From a virus, in IMG/VR virus record IMGVR_UViG_3300034198_010696, positions 1 to 23,669 of that record: 23,669 nt of DNA. One strand, 5' to 3'. Under the pieces are notes generated by a model. It did not search any database, was not told the DNA's origin, and saw only the letters and a program-made list of their open reading frames with translations. Positions 15,309 to 22,232 of the stretch are shown piece after piece; within the stretch, counting starts at the first letter, position 1; the number at the start of each line of letters is the position of its first letter. Both the position numbers and the translations under genes were made by a program.

Positions 15309-15599
15309 CTAGCACCCGATGCAGGGCGGTTCTCCTTCGTGGTGAATGGTCAACGGGGCAGGAGTCTGCCCCTCTGTGAATGCTTTGCGACGGCTAAGGA
15401 TTCCCCGCACCATTTCCATGCCCTTACGGTTGATCTCCATCTGCTCGGGCGAAAGTTGGTAATTGGGGCCTAGCGGCAACGGCTCGTCATTGACAATGCC
15501 GGGAAGTTCCATCTGCCCAGTGGGTTCAGGGTTCACCTGTTTGCGGATGCGGTTCTTGGTTATCTCGCCGCGAATGTATTCCTCACGGGATAGGTCCAT
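15309..15599 (-). CDS. Hypothetical protein, 96 aa
   Basis: A charged, Pro/Glu-rich protein: MDLSREEYIRGEITKNRIRK, then ELPGIVNDEPLPLGPNYQLSPEQMEINRKGMEMVRGILSRRK, ending HHEGEPPCIGC. The end has two Cys and two His (HH...C..C), a possible small metal site. No family is recognised. ATG at 15599 has GGAGG 4 bases upstream and overlaps the previous stop (TGATG). It directly precedes the endolysin gene, but there is no membrane segment that would make it a holin. Confidence 0.55.
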   Translation of the reverse strand: MDLSREEYIRGEITKNRIRKQVNPEPTGQMELPGIVNDEPLPLGPNYQLSPEQMEINRKGMEMVRGILSRRKAFTEGQTPAPLTIHHEGEPPCIGC

Positions 15600-15994
15600 C
15601 AGTCCTCCAGACCCGGTATCTGAATGTCGTAGAGCCGATGAAACTGCGGAGAACTTGACACCGCTTCGGGAACGGCATCAAGCCGGTTCTTCGGTTTGAA
15701 ATGCTGAGTCATCGGTACGCCTCGGTGAGTAGGAAGCCAAGCAGCGTTCGGGCGATGGCCGAACTTGAGAATATCCTGCACGTAACTCGTCACGGATTCA
15801 CCGAGGTCGCTGGACCGAAGTGAAAGAGGAACCACGTAGCCCTTCGCAGGACCATCAAGGTCATCTTCTTCATGAACACTGTCGAACATGACTGTCTGAG
15901 AATGGCCAAGTTCTGCCACAGCGTCATACCAATCCCGATCTGACGCCGCCGGGTAGACCCGAGTTCCGGGCAGGGGGCGATCACCGTCGGTCAT
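15599..15994 (-). CDS. Hypothetical protein downstream of terminase, 131 aa
   Basis: An acidic soluble protein with RVYPAASDRDWYDAVAELGH, FDSVHEEDDLDGPAKGYVVPLSL and SPQFHRLYDIQIPGLED. It has an alpha/beta pattern and no catalytic signature that I can identify. ATG at 15994 lies 9 bases after the terminase stop with a weak ribosome site, so coupling to terminase translation is likely. A terminase accessory role is possible from position only. Confidence 0.5.
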   Translation of the reverse strand: MTDGDRPLPGTRVYPAASDRDWYDAVAELGHSQTVMFDSVHEEDDLDGPAKGYVVPLSLRSSDLGESVTSYVQDILKFGHRPNAAWLPTHRGVPMTQHFKPKNRLDAVPEAVSSSPQFHRLYDIQIPGLED

Positions 15995-16003
15995 GACACA
16001 ACA

Positions 16004-17614
16004 CTAGCCCCTGTAGAAGGGCGAGTCGTAGACCTCCACAGTGGGGGTGGCCTCAATCTGGCTGCACATACACGCCAGCGCCAACGAGTCCACGAAGTCA
16101 TCGTGGGCTTCTCGCTCCCCCTCTGGGGCCTGCACCAGCAGGTACTGGCCTTTCATGACTTTCTCCACGTCGATCATCTGCTGCCGGAACCGCCGCCATA
16201 CCCGGGTACGGCGGGCCTTGGAATGGGCCGGGTACACGACCATGCGACGCTGAATCAGGGCGATGAGATGCTTCCACCGGTCGGCTTGATTCTTGGAGTC
16301 CGAGTTGAAGGGAATGACTTCACACCGACCGGCAAACAGCCGTTTCAAACGGTCGGCTACGGCACTACCCATGCCTTGAGCATCCACACCGATGTAGGCA
16401 ATCCAGTACTGGTCAAGGAAATCCATGATCTGGAAGTACTGCTCTTCCCACTCTGTGTTGTGGATTTCCAGCCAGTTCAGAACACGGTGTTCCCGATACC
16501 CGGCTCCATCCGGGTGGTCCCAATCCACCCAGCACACAGTTACCACCGTGGAGTCCTTGACGCGAGCCGGGTCGATTCCGACCACCACCGGGGTTCTCCA
16601 CCAGCCCTTGACCAACTGCATGGACGGGTCACCGAGATAGTCCAGTTCATCCTCGGTGATGAGCATGCCTCGTTCCAGCATCCATTTGAGGGCGTAAGAC
16701 ATCTGGAATTCTTCCGAGTCCTCACCCAGCCGCAACTTCTCCTTGGTGATGAACTGGGCGTAGTAAGGGTTGTACTTGCCGACCGTTCGGTAGTCGTACT
16801 CAAAGTGGTTAGGCCGGTTACCTCGCCCCCGGGAGGCACGACGCTTGTTCAGGTTGATGGCCTTGTAGAAATCGCCCTTGGTGTATGACGGGGTACCGAT
16901 CTTGCACATCGTTCCTGCGTAGGCAGCGAGCATCGGGTGGATGGACTTACGGACCACTTGGTCGTCGCAGTCCTGCGCCTCGTCAATCACGATGATGTGG
17001 TACGACGAACCTTCGATCTTGGCCCTAGGGCTGGCCGTCTGACGGCGGCAGAAGGACCCTGACCGCAACTTGACGATCTTGGACCGACCGTCAGGCTTCT
17101 CGTCAATTTCAGGGTCCGAGAGAATTTCAAATGCCCGGTCACTTGTAAGCCGGGTAACAATTCGCCCAAATACGATCTCACTCTGATCGTCCACGGGGGC
17201 GAACACTCCGACCCACAGACCACGCTTGAATCTCTCCAGCATGGGGTAGGACATAGCCAACTTGGGCAGCACGACCATGCACCCAGCCAGAACGGTGGCA
17301 AGAGTTTCCGATTTACCCGACTGTCGTGCCCATAGGGCGGTGATTTCCTCAGAGTCGCCAATCACCAGCGATTCAATGAGCCGGTAGGCAAGGGACCGCT
17401 GATAGGGGCGGAGTTCAAACCCGGCCAGTTCTTCGCAGAAGAAGATGATGCGCTTGCACAGTTCATCCACGAACCCTGCCATCTCAGGGTCCAATTCCAT
17501 CTCTTCACGGGAATCGGACGGCTCGTCTGAGGGCTGTTCGTCGTCAACCGCCTCGTCCCACACCGATTCTTCGGGAAATCCGAGGTCTTCAATCTCCAAG
17601 GGCACATCAACCAT
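16004..17614 (-). CDS. terL: Terminase large subunit (packaging ATPase and nuclease)
   Basis: A 536-residue motor that pumps DNA into the head and cuts it. From the ATG at 17614: Walker A-like WARQSGKSE (95-103), Walker B IIVIDEAQD (207-215), coupling motif GTPS (240-243), then an RNase H-like nuclease with VVGIDPA (Asp348), IGVDAQG (Asp411) and AHDDFVDSLALA (Asp505, Asp506, Asp509). All catalytic positions expected for this family are present. The N-terminus is acidic. A terminator hairpin at 17633-17668 just upstream supports this start over TTG at 17695, which would put the hairpin inside the gene. No small subunit is recognised nearby. Confidence 0.95.
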   Translation of the reverse strand: MVDVPLEIEDLGFPEESVWDEAVDDEQPSDEPSDSREEMELDPEMAGFVDELCKRIIFFCEELAGFELRPYQRSLAYRLIESLVIGDSEEITALWARQSGKSETLATVLAGCMVVLPKLAMSYPMLERFKRGLWVGVFAPVDDQSEIVFGRIVTRLTSDRAFEILSDPEIDEKPDGRSKIVKLRSGSFCRRQTASPRAKIEGSSYHIIVIDEAQDCDDQVVRKSIHPMLAAYAGTMCKIGTPSYTKGDFYKAINLNKRRASRGRGNRPNHFEYDYRTVGKYNPYYAQFITKEKLRLGEDSEEFQMSYALKWMLERGMLITEDELDYLGDPSMQLVKGWWRTPVVVGIDPARVKDSTVVTVCWVDWDHPDGAGYREHRVLNWLEIHNTEWEEQYFQIMDFLDQYWIAYIGVDAQGMGSAVADRLKRLFAGRCEVIPFNSDSKNQADRWKHLIALIQRRMVVYPAHSKARRTRVWRRFRQQMIDVEKVMKGQYLLVQAPEGEREAHDDFVDSLALACMCSQIEATPTVEVYDSPFYRG

Positions 17615-17632
17615 GGGTTGGGACACTACCCC

Positions 17633-17668
17633 TAAAAAAGGTTGTGGGCCGGGTTTCCCCGACCCACT
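17633..17668 (-). terminator. Intrinsic terminator upstream of terminase
   Basis: On the minus strand GTGGG-T-CGGG, loop GAAA, CCCG-G-CCCAC form a 9-pair stem with one mismatch, followed by AACCTTTTTTA. It sits 56 bases after the stop of the gene at 17723. It should end transcription of the small-gene unit, with partial read-through or a separate promoter feeding terminase. Confidence 0.75.
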
Positions 17669-17722
17669 TCCTCCCGACTCAGTCACACGTGGCAAGGCCG
17701 CATGCCCTAAGTGATAAGAAAT

Positions 17723-17929
17723 CTACCGACCGTCTTTCGACTTGTCAACCTTCGGCGGGCGCTTTTCTAGCGGGTACCCATCCAAAAGAATGTAGTTACG
17801 CACCTTACGGGCCTTGGGACTGGGACAGTGGTGCGTGGGAGCGGTGTACATCGGCAGATAGGTAGTCCACTTCTGGGAACACTTATCGCATCCCCAGTGA
17901 GCCACTGTGTCAGTCTTGGTTCTTGCCAT
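17723..17929 (-). CDS. Small zinc-ribbon protein, 68 aa
   Basis: Starts MARTKTDTVAHWGCDKCSQKW with Cys14-x-x-Cys17 and a second pair HHC at 33-35, giving a likely single zinc ribbon, then a basic tail (KRPPKVDKSKDGR). Basic small zinc proteins in phages often bind nucleic acid or act as regulators; no specific role is known here. ATG at 17929 has AAGGA 5 bases upstream and lies inside the end of the preceding gene (20-base overlap). A terminator follows. Confidence 0.6.
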   Translation of the reverse strand: MARTKTDTVAHWGCDKCSQKWTTYLPMYTAPTHHCPSPKARKVRNYILLDGYPLEKRPPKVDKSKDGR

Positions 17930-18179
17930 CGGATTCCTTCTTCTTTGCCCGATATTCCTTGTAGTACAGGGAATACACGGCTTGACAGGCATCTCCCCTG
18001 CACCCGTTCGACTTCCTCCAGAGGGAGGCGTCCGCACAGGAAGCCGAATCCCGAGAAGGGTCCAGACCACACTGGTGCGGCTCCGAAACGATGATCGGCT
18101 TCAACCTGCGGCCGGGGCGGCTCTTCATGAGGAAGGCCACCTGCTCTTCAAGAGCAGTGAGTCGTTGCTCCACGGTCAC
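17910..18179 (-). CDS. Small Cys-rich protein with coiled-coil start
   Basis: An 89-residue protein. Residues 2-19 (TVEQRLTALEEQVAFLMK) are a short coiled coil; then come Cys37, Cys48, Cys60 and Cys65 in a pattern ending NGCRGDACQAVYSLYYKEYR, similar to the GCRCxxCRxA...Y box of small proteins in actinobacteria and their phages. The tail is very basic. GTG at 18179 has AAGGA upstream and overlaps the previous stop (GTGA). The function is unknown; a nucleic-acid-binding or oligomeric zinc protein would be consistent. Confidence 0.6.
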   Translation of the reverse strand: MTVEQRLTALEEQVAFLMKSRPGRRLKPIIVSEPHQCGLDPSRDSASCADASLWRKSNGCRGDACQAVYSLYYKEYRAKKKESDGKNQD

Positions 18180-18454
18180 AGCGGGTTTCCTTCGCTGTCG
18201 TAGTACTTGTCTTCCATGGTGACTTCCAGTCGGACTTTGAGTCCGTTCTGGTCGAAACCAGCGAATCCCGTGGCGGACTCGTCGTCCCACTCATCACCCC
18301 ACAGAATTCCCTGCGAGAACATGAGGAAGACACCAAAGCCACGCACGGCATCCATGGCCTCGTCTAGCGAGGCAGCGGAGACAAGTGGCCAGTCCTCCGT
18401 TCGGATTGGCGTGGACAGGCGAGCCGTGTAGGCAATATGGGCTGTGTCAGACAT
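18176..18454 (-). CDS. Hypothetical acidic protein, 92 aa
   Basis: Begins MSDTAHIAYTARLSTPIRTED and has SLDEAMDAVRGFGVFLMFSQG, ending EDKYYDSEGNPL. It is acidic and likely a small alpha/beta domain. No family is recognised. ATG at 18454 lies 13 bases after the previous stop without a clear ribosome site. It is coupled to the next gene by a 4-base overlap. Confidence 0.5.
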   Translation of the reverse strand: MSDTAHIAYTARLSTPIRTEDWPLVSAASLDEAMDAVRGFGVFLMFSQGILWGDEWDDESATGFAGFDQNGLKVRLEVTMEDKYYDSEGNPL

Positions 18455-18467
18455 GCTGACTACGGTA

Positions 18468-18716
18468 TCAACGGCTTTGCGCTATTGCAAGTTTCCGGCG
18501 AAGCATTGAGCGGATGCCTGCTTGTGCGTCTGATAGGGCGGTATCGCAGTTGTGGAGGTGTACGACGATCTTCTCGTCGTACGTGTTCCGTGCCTGACTG
18601 AACGAATCCAAGGCGGTAGAAAAAGCCTGCTCTACCAGCACGTATAGGGTTTCATCGTCCAGACGGTCGAAGCGGCTGGCTTCTGGCATCGGTATCTTCT
18701 TCTTCAGAAGCCCCAT
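18468..18716 (-). CDS. Small helical phage protein, 82 aa
   Basis: After a basic start (MGLLKKKIPMPEA) the protein is almost all helix: DDETLYVLVEQAFSTALDSFSQARNTY and HLHNCDTALSDAQAGIRSMLRRK. It resembles small helical-bundle proteins of phage early or accessory regions, but I cannot name a family. ATG at 18716 overlaps the previous stop (TAATG), showing translational coupling. Confidence 0.55.
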   Translation of the reverse strand: MGLLKKKIPMPEASRFDRLDDETLYVLVEQAFSTALDSFSQARNTYDEKIVVHLHNCDTALSDAQAGIRSMLRRKLAIAQSR

Positions 18717-19102
18717 TACTGCGCTCGCAGTTCATCTGCTTCTGCCTGCATCTGCATGTACAGGCCAAGGGAGGCGCTGGAGTTGGCAAGGATTTCGGCC
18801 TGCAACTGTTCTACTTCGCCTGACGCCTGTGAAAAATTGCTAGGGCCGCGCCATTCGGCAATCTCATCGGGCGTCACATCCAGACCCTGACCCTCCCATC
18901 GGGCAATTTCCTTGGGGTCCTTCTCACGCACGCAGAACCCGAAGTGGATCGCCCTGTGCCCGATGGCAAATAGATGACCCCATTTGGACTTCCGATAGGG
19001 AGGTGTCGTCTCCACGACCCACGCATACGACGATGCGGAACCTGTGTGTTCAGGGTCATAACCCCAGTACACAGGCCCAATGCCACGCACTCTGATGGCC
19101 AC
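18716..19102 (-). CDS. Hypothetical protein, 128 aa
   Basis: Begins AIRVRGIGPVYWGYDPEHTGSASSYAWVVET, with KWGHLFAIGHRAIHFGFCVRE in the middle and a C-terminal helix (EVEQLQAEILANSSASLGLY...QAEADELRAQ) that may form a coiled coil. No domain is recognised. GTG at 19102 has AGGAG 8 bases upstream, nearly the same leader as the gene starting at 6831 (shared AGGAGAACACAT). Confidence 0.55.
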   Translation of the reverse strand: MAIRVRGIGPVYWGYDPEHTGSASSYAWVVETTPPYRKSKWGHLFAIGHRAIHFGFCVREKDPKEIARWEGQGLDVTPDEIAEWRGPSNFSQASGEVEQLQAEILANSSASLGLYMQMQAEADELRAQ

Positions 19103-19113
19103 TATGTGTTCTC

Positions 19114-19656
19114 CTACTTTGAATCCCTTGTTCGGGACGGTGCGCGGTAACGAGGGTTGGACGGCGCACCATACTCGTCCATAGACATGCCTTTATAGCC
19201 CAATCCGTTGAGCAGCGTGTTGACTGACTTGCCCTTTGACATGGAACGGGCGAACTGTCGGAATGTCTCATAGGTAACGGGCGAGACTGCGATCTGTCCT
19301 TGCCCTCGGGGGGCCACCGAGGGCCTTGCCCAAGCCTGCGGGTCTTGGTAGATGCGCTCACCTTCTCGGGCGTACCCTGCGCCGTACACCGTGCCTGACA
19401 CATCGGTAGGGCTGGAGTGGCCGGTTCGGGCCTTCTTGTTGTTCTTCCACATCACCTGCATAGTGTCGTTTAGGTAGTCATACCGGTATTTCGACACGCG
19501 AGTGGAGTTGGGAGTTTCGATCCACGGACCGAAATCAGTGCTAACTGATTCGTAGGCAGCGGACCCACGAAAGCCTTTCGGCTGGGGGACAGAAGAATTG
19601 GCCTTCTCAATAGAACGGGCAATGGTCCCCGAGATGTTGGACTTACTCTTCGCCAT
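19114..19656 (-). CDS. KTSC-like domain protein
   Basis: A 180-residue basic protein. Residues 51-70 (STRVSKYRYDYLNDTMQVMW) and 124-154 (VSPVTYETFRQFARSMSKGK...LLNGLGY) match the two halves of a KTSC-type domain (S-T-x-V-x-x-Y-x-Y-D...M-x-V-x-W; Y-x-x-F-x-x-A-x-S-x-G-K), with a Gly/Arg-rich insertion between. The activity of KTSC domains is not well known. ATG at 19656 has no good ribosome site; an in-frame ATG at 19704 would add 16 residues and touch the start of the opposite-strand gene. Confidence 0.55.
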   Translation of the reverse strand: MAKSKSNISGTIARSIEKANSSVPQPKGFRGSAAYESVSTDFGPWIETPNSTRVSKYRYDYLNDTMQVMWKNNKKARTGHSSPTDVSGTVYGAGYAREGERIYQDPQAWARPSVAPRGQGQIAVSPVTYETFRQFARSMSKGKSVNTLLNGLGYKGMSMDEYGAPSNPRYRAPSRTRDSK

Positions 19657-19683
19657 GAAACAAAGGTACCACGCACCTTGCGC

Positions 19684-19698
19684 TTGAGGTAGCCTCAA
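19684..19698. promoter_or_regulatory. Palindrome between divergent genes, candidate operator
   Basis: TTGAGG-TAG-CCTCAA is a perfect 6-bp inverted repeat with a 3-base centre, 4 bases before the plus-strand start at 19703 and about 28 bases before the minus-strand start at 19656. A second weaker inverted repeat (AAGGT...ACCTT) lies at 19663-19679. The site could be an operator for either gene. Confidence 0.35.
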
Positions 19699-19702
19699 CG
19701 AC

Positions 19703-19963
19703 ATGGACGACTACAGAACCGCCGACTCACTGGGAGCAGGACTCACCTTGGACGCAGACCGAGAAGTCACGGTCGTGCTGATGGTGACCGTTGGGGAAGA
19801 AACCATTGCAGTGCCCCTGACGGTGGAAATGGCAGAGGACATGATCGAAAGCCTTGAAGGGCTGACGAGAGAAGCCCACTTGGTCCGTGAGGCGACACTC
19901 ACCATGCCCCCCGAATCCGCCCGGGAGTATCTGGATAACTGGAACGCTCGCCTGCGGGGCTAG
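19703..19963 (+). CDS. Small hypothetical protein, the only plus-strand gene
   Basis: An 86-residue acidic protein (MDDYRTADSLGAGLTLDADR...REYLDNWNARLRG) with a beta-rich middle (VTVVLMVTVGEETIAVPLTV) and helices after it. Amino-acid order and codon pattern look coding, whereas the opposite frame is a Ser/Thr/Val shadow. ATG at 19703 is back to back with an ATG at 19704 on the other strand; GAGG of the palindrome lies about 13 bases upstream, far for a ribosome site. The TAG overlaps the TAG of the convergent gene (CTAG). Family unknown. Confidence 0.55.
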   Translation: MDDYRTADSLGAGLTLDADREVTVVLMVTVGEETIAVPLTVEMAEDMIESLEGLTREAHLVREATLTMPPESAREYLDNWNARLRG

Positions 19964-20583
19964 CGACCACGGAGGAACTGGCGGACACGGGTACGTGCCT
20001 CCTGAACCTCCTCATGGGGTATTTCCTGCCACGGTGAATACCCACGCATAGGAACTTGATCGGCTTTAGGCCAGACCATGTTGCTGTACCGTTCTACAGG
20101 GATGACATGGCGTTGGCCATACCTACCTTCCCCTTCGGCAGTGGGGTTGGCTCTGTTGGGGACAACCAACCCCTTATCCAAGGCTCGTCGTGCTAATCGG
20201 CTGCTTTGGATGCTTAGGGATTCGTCAGGTGCCGTGGCCCCGGACAAACCCAGTCTTTCTGGCGTCCCTAACGTGAGAGCCGCCAAAGTAGGTGCGGCGT
20301 GACGAAGGTCCTCGTCAACAAACAATTGACGGAAGACGTGCGGCTTATCTGCTGACTTGCTGAGTTGAATCTTAGAAAGTCCATAGGGAACACTGGGTCC
20401 CTCGGTGCCCATAACAACATGTCGGCTCCACCGGTGTTCCGGCGTCTTGAGGCTGTCCATGTGGGGTAGGACGAAAAGTTCCGCAGAGGTGAGGTTTCCT
20501 CCCGCCTGTCTTTCTCCGCCCCTCCAGTCAGGCGAGAATAAAGTAAAGGAAGGAGTTGTGTAGGTGCGCCTGAAGTACCTCAT
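19960..20583 (-). CDS. PTLAAL-family protein, copy 1
   Basis: A 207-residue protein beginning MRYFRRTYTT. Shared core with the next gene: VPYG..K..LS, PHVFRQLFVDEDLRHAAPTLAALTL, SSRLARRALDKGLVVPNRANP and GYSPWQEIPHEEVQEARTRVRQFL. No known domain is recognised. The 54 residues that could be added upstream are not similar to the paralogue, while AGGAGG 5 bases before ATG 20583 fits well; that ATG overlaps the previous stop (ATGA). It is probably a tandem duplicate that has diverged. Function unknown. Confidence 0.6.
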   Translation of the reverse strand: MRYFRRTYTTPSFTLFSPDWRGGERQAGGNLTSAELFVLPHMDSLKTPEHRWSRHVVMGTEGPSVPYGLSKIQLSKSADKPHVFRQLFVDEDLRHAAPTLAALTLGTPERLGLSGATAPDESLSIQSSRLARRALDKGLVVPNRANPTAEGEGRYGQRHVIPVERYSNMVWPKADQVPMRGYSPWQEIPHEEVQEARTRVRQFLRGR

Positions 20584-21257
20584 TCCGACCTCCTCTGAAG
20601 GCGACTCTGGCGCATAACCTCGCGAGATTCGGGTGAGGACAATATCTGACGAACAAATGCACGTGCGGCGTGAACCTCTTCGTCTGGGACAGGACTCCAG
20701 CCAGACCACTTTCCCATCCCATAGGCGTCGGCCATGGGACTCCACACGCCCGACGAGGCCGTGTCACTCAGCACATGCTCCAACTTTTCGGGGGTCAGCA
20801 CCCGTTCGTAGGAGGAACGGCCGTCGGGAGCGGTGAAATTGGTCTGAGTGGCTTTAGGGTTATAGCGGTTTGGGGTGACAAGACCCAAACTGAGGGCCTT
20901 CGTAGAAAGCGAACTGCTGTGGGCCGAAAGGTCACTTGAAGGGACTACAAAGTGGTCAGCAGGAACACTGCGGAGTGTAAGAGCAGCGAGCGTTGGGGCG
21001 GCGTTCTGAAGTGAATGATCAACATTCAGTGAACTAAACATGTGCGGGTTCTGCTCAGAACCACCCTTCCCCTCCAAAGGATGGTCTTGGCTGAGAGACA
21101 TCATTGAGTCCCCATAGGGGACTAAGTCACCGCCCCAGTGACTACGGGCCGCAGGGCTGATCTCGGCCGGTGCGTTGCCGATCACCATGAAATGTTCTCC
21201 GGTGTGGGCTGCTCCTTGCCACGTAGTCAGGTAATGGGACCTACGGAAGTACCTCAT
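20580..21257 (-). CDS. PTLAAL-family protein, copy 2
   Basis: A 225-residue protein beginning MRYFRRSHYL, the same six residues as copy 1. It shares LVPYGDSMMSLS, PHMFSSLNVDHSLQNAAPTLAALTL, SSSLSTKALSLGLVTPNRYNP and WSPVPDEEVHAARAFVRQIL in the same order. The C-terminal tail (SPESREVMRQSRLQRRSE) is extra. ATG at 21257 overlaps the previous stop (ATGA); a GTG at 21266 is less likely because copy 1 also starts at MRYFRR. No enzyme motif is visible. Two tandem copies suggest selection for diversity. Confidence 0.6.
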   Translation of the reverse strand: MRYFRRSHYLTTWQGAAHTGEHFMVIGNAPAEISPAARSHWGGDLVPYGDSMMSLSQDHPLEGKGGSEQNPHMFSSLNVDHSLQNAAPTLAALTLRSVPADHFVVPSSDLSAHSSSLSTKALSLGLVTPNRYNPKATQTNFTAPDGRSSYERVLTPEKLEHVLSDTASSGVWSPMADAYGMGKWSGWSPVPDEEVHAARAFVRQILSSPESREVMRQSRLQRRSE

Positions 21258-21466
21258 CTTCGCCACACCGAGGGTGCGTGATTCGATTCTACCGCCAGAC
21301 GATGCTCATGGTCTTCATAGATACGGACCACGAACAGGCAGGGGTCGCTCTCTTCAAACTCCTCGTCTTCGTCAGCGGTCGTGGGGTAGCCGTCGTGGGT
21401 GATGCAAACCGACGGGCCGATGAACCCCATGTCCAGCCCGTACTGGTACCACTCGTCCTTTGTCAT
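21254..21466 (-). CDS. Small conserved phage protein, 70 aa (THDG)
   Basis: Reads MTKDEWYQYGLDMGFIGPSV then CITHDGYPTTADEDEEFEESDPCLFVVRIYED. The pattern of a helix, F-x-x-x-x-C-x-T-H-D-G-x-P, an acidic stretch and C-[LV]-x-V-V-R-[IV]-Y resembles small proteins common in actinobacteriophages. Two Cys and one His may bind a metal. ATG at 21466 has a strong GGAGGA 8 bases upstream; longer starts overlap the preceding gene. It sits between PTLAAL copy 2 and an unrecognised 253-residue gene. Confidence 0.6.
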   Translation of the reverse strand: MTKDEWYQYGLDMGFIGPSVCITHDGYPTTADEDEEFEESDPCLFVVRIYEDHEHRLAVESNHAPSVWRR

Positions 21467-21470
21467 GTAA

Positions 21471-22232
21471 TTAGTCCTCCAAGAAACGGAACCCGCCAGT
21501 TCCTGTGTGAAACGCTCCCATGCGGGAAACTCGCTCCGCATCAGAAAGTGACCAGCGGTTATCTGATGGTCGCCTTGCGGTGAGGCGAAGGGGGTTCGTT
21601 TTTACAAGGATTTCTTCCTTGCCAAGACCACTGTCTCTGTTGATGTCTGTGCGGGTACGCAGTCGGGCGCTGTTATCGGAAATGTCCTCAGCCGACGGGG
21701 GGTGATCATTCTGGTACCGCTGCATTTCCCTAAACATAGTTTCAGAAGGAACATTTTCGTTCTTGTGGAAGAGGTGCCATCCGGCCCCCCGTTGCACGGC
21801 TGACCGAGGCGTGGAGTTGGCAATCACCCGACGTGGGCCGGGACCGGGATGGAGGCCATCCACTACTGTTGAAGACCAGTTATCCATTGGCGCGGCAATA
21901 GTCCCGAACTGAAGCCCAAGAGTGTGCCACGTATCCCCATCAAGGCGTCTTGGATCGTCAGAAGAGGGATGGAAGGTGCGCGCGGTTAGATCGGTGAGAT
22001 TTCCACGCTCATCGGGTAGAAGTGCTCTCACCCTAAAATCTCCGGGGGTTTCGTGCGCTGCGGGGCTAGCGAAGATAGTCGGAACGCCCGGAGACTTCGG
22101 CCGACGAACTCCCGGCCGACCCCAGCCGAATGTGACCTCACGTGGGCCAATGCCCAAGTCCATCTTCGCCCTAATACCCTCCAGACCCTTCCCGATGGTG
22201 TCAGCCCAGTATCCAGTCGATTCCTCAGGCAT
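21471..22232 (-). CDS. Unrecognised 253-aa protein in accessory block
   Basis: Visible segments: WADTIGKGLEGIRAKMDLGIGPREV, WHTLGLQFGTIAAPMDNWSS, GAGWHLFHKNENVPSETMFREMQRY, SGLGKEEILVKTNPLRL, MGAFHTGTGGFRFLED. The LQFGTIAAP segment loosely recalls the H-x-G-T strand seen in ADP-ribosyltransferase-like phage proteins, but the rest does not settle it. It shares no clear PTLAAL core. ATG at 22232 overlaps the previous stop (TAATG), so it is coupled to copy 3. Confidence 0.5.
   Translation of the reverse strand: MPEESTGYWADTIGKGLEGIRAKMDLGIGPREVTFGWGRPGVRRPKSPGVPTIFASPAAHETPGDFRVRALLPDERGNLTDLTARTFHPSSDDPRRLDGDTWHTLGLQFGTIAAPMDNWSSTVVDGLHPGPGPRRVIANSTPRSAVQRGAGWHLFHKNENVPSETMFREMQRYQNDHPPSAEDISDNSARLRTRTDINRDSGLGKEEILVKTNPLRLTARRPSDNRWSLSDAERVSRMGAFHTGTGGFRFLED

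Noticed and set aside
16103-16888. A plus-strand open frame opposite terminase
   Set aside because: It is a shadow of the terminase nuclease region; no motif, and the opposite strand has complete catalytic residues.
17615-17695. N-terminal extension of terminase to a TTG at 17695
   Set aside because: The added 27 codons cover a terminator hairpin with its T-tract and have low-complexity Gly/Ser/Pro composition. ATG 17614 is preferred.
20584-20745. Upstream extension of PTLAAL copy 1
   Set aside because: It overlaps the coding end of copy 2 and lacks similarity to it, while MRYFRR with AGGAGG before it fits as the start.
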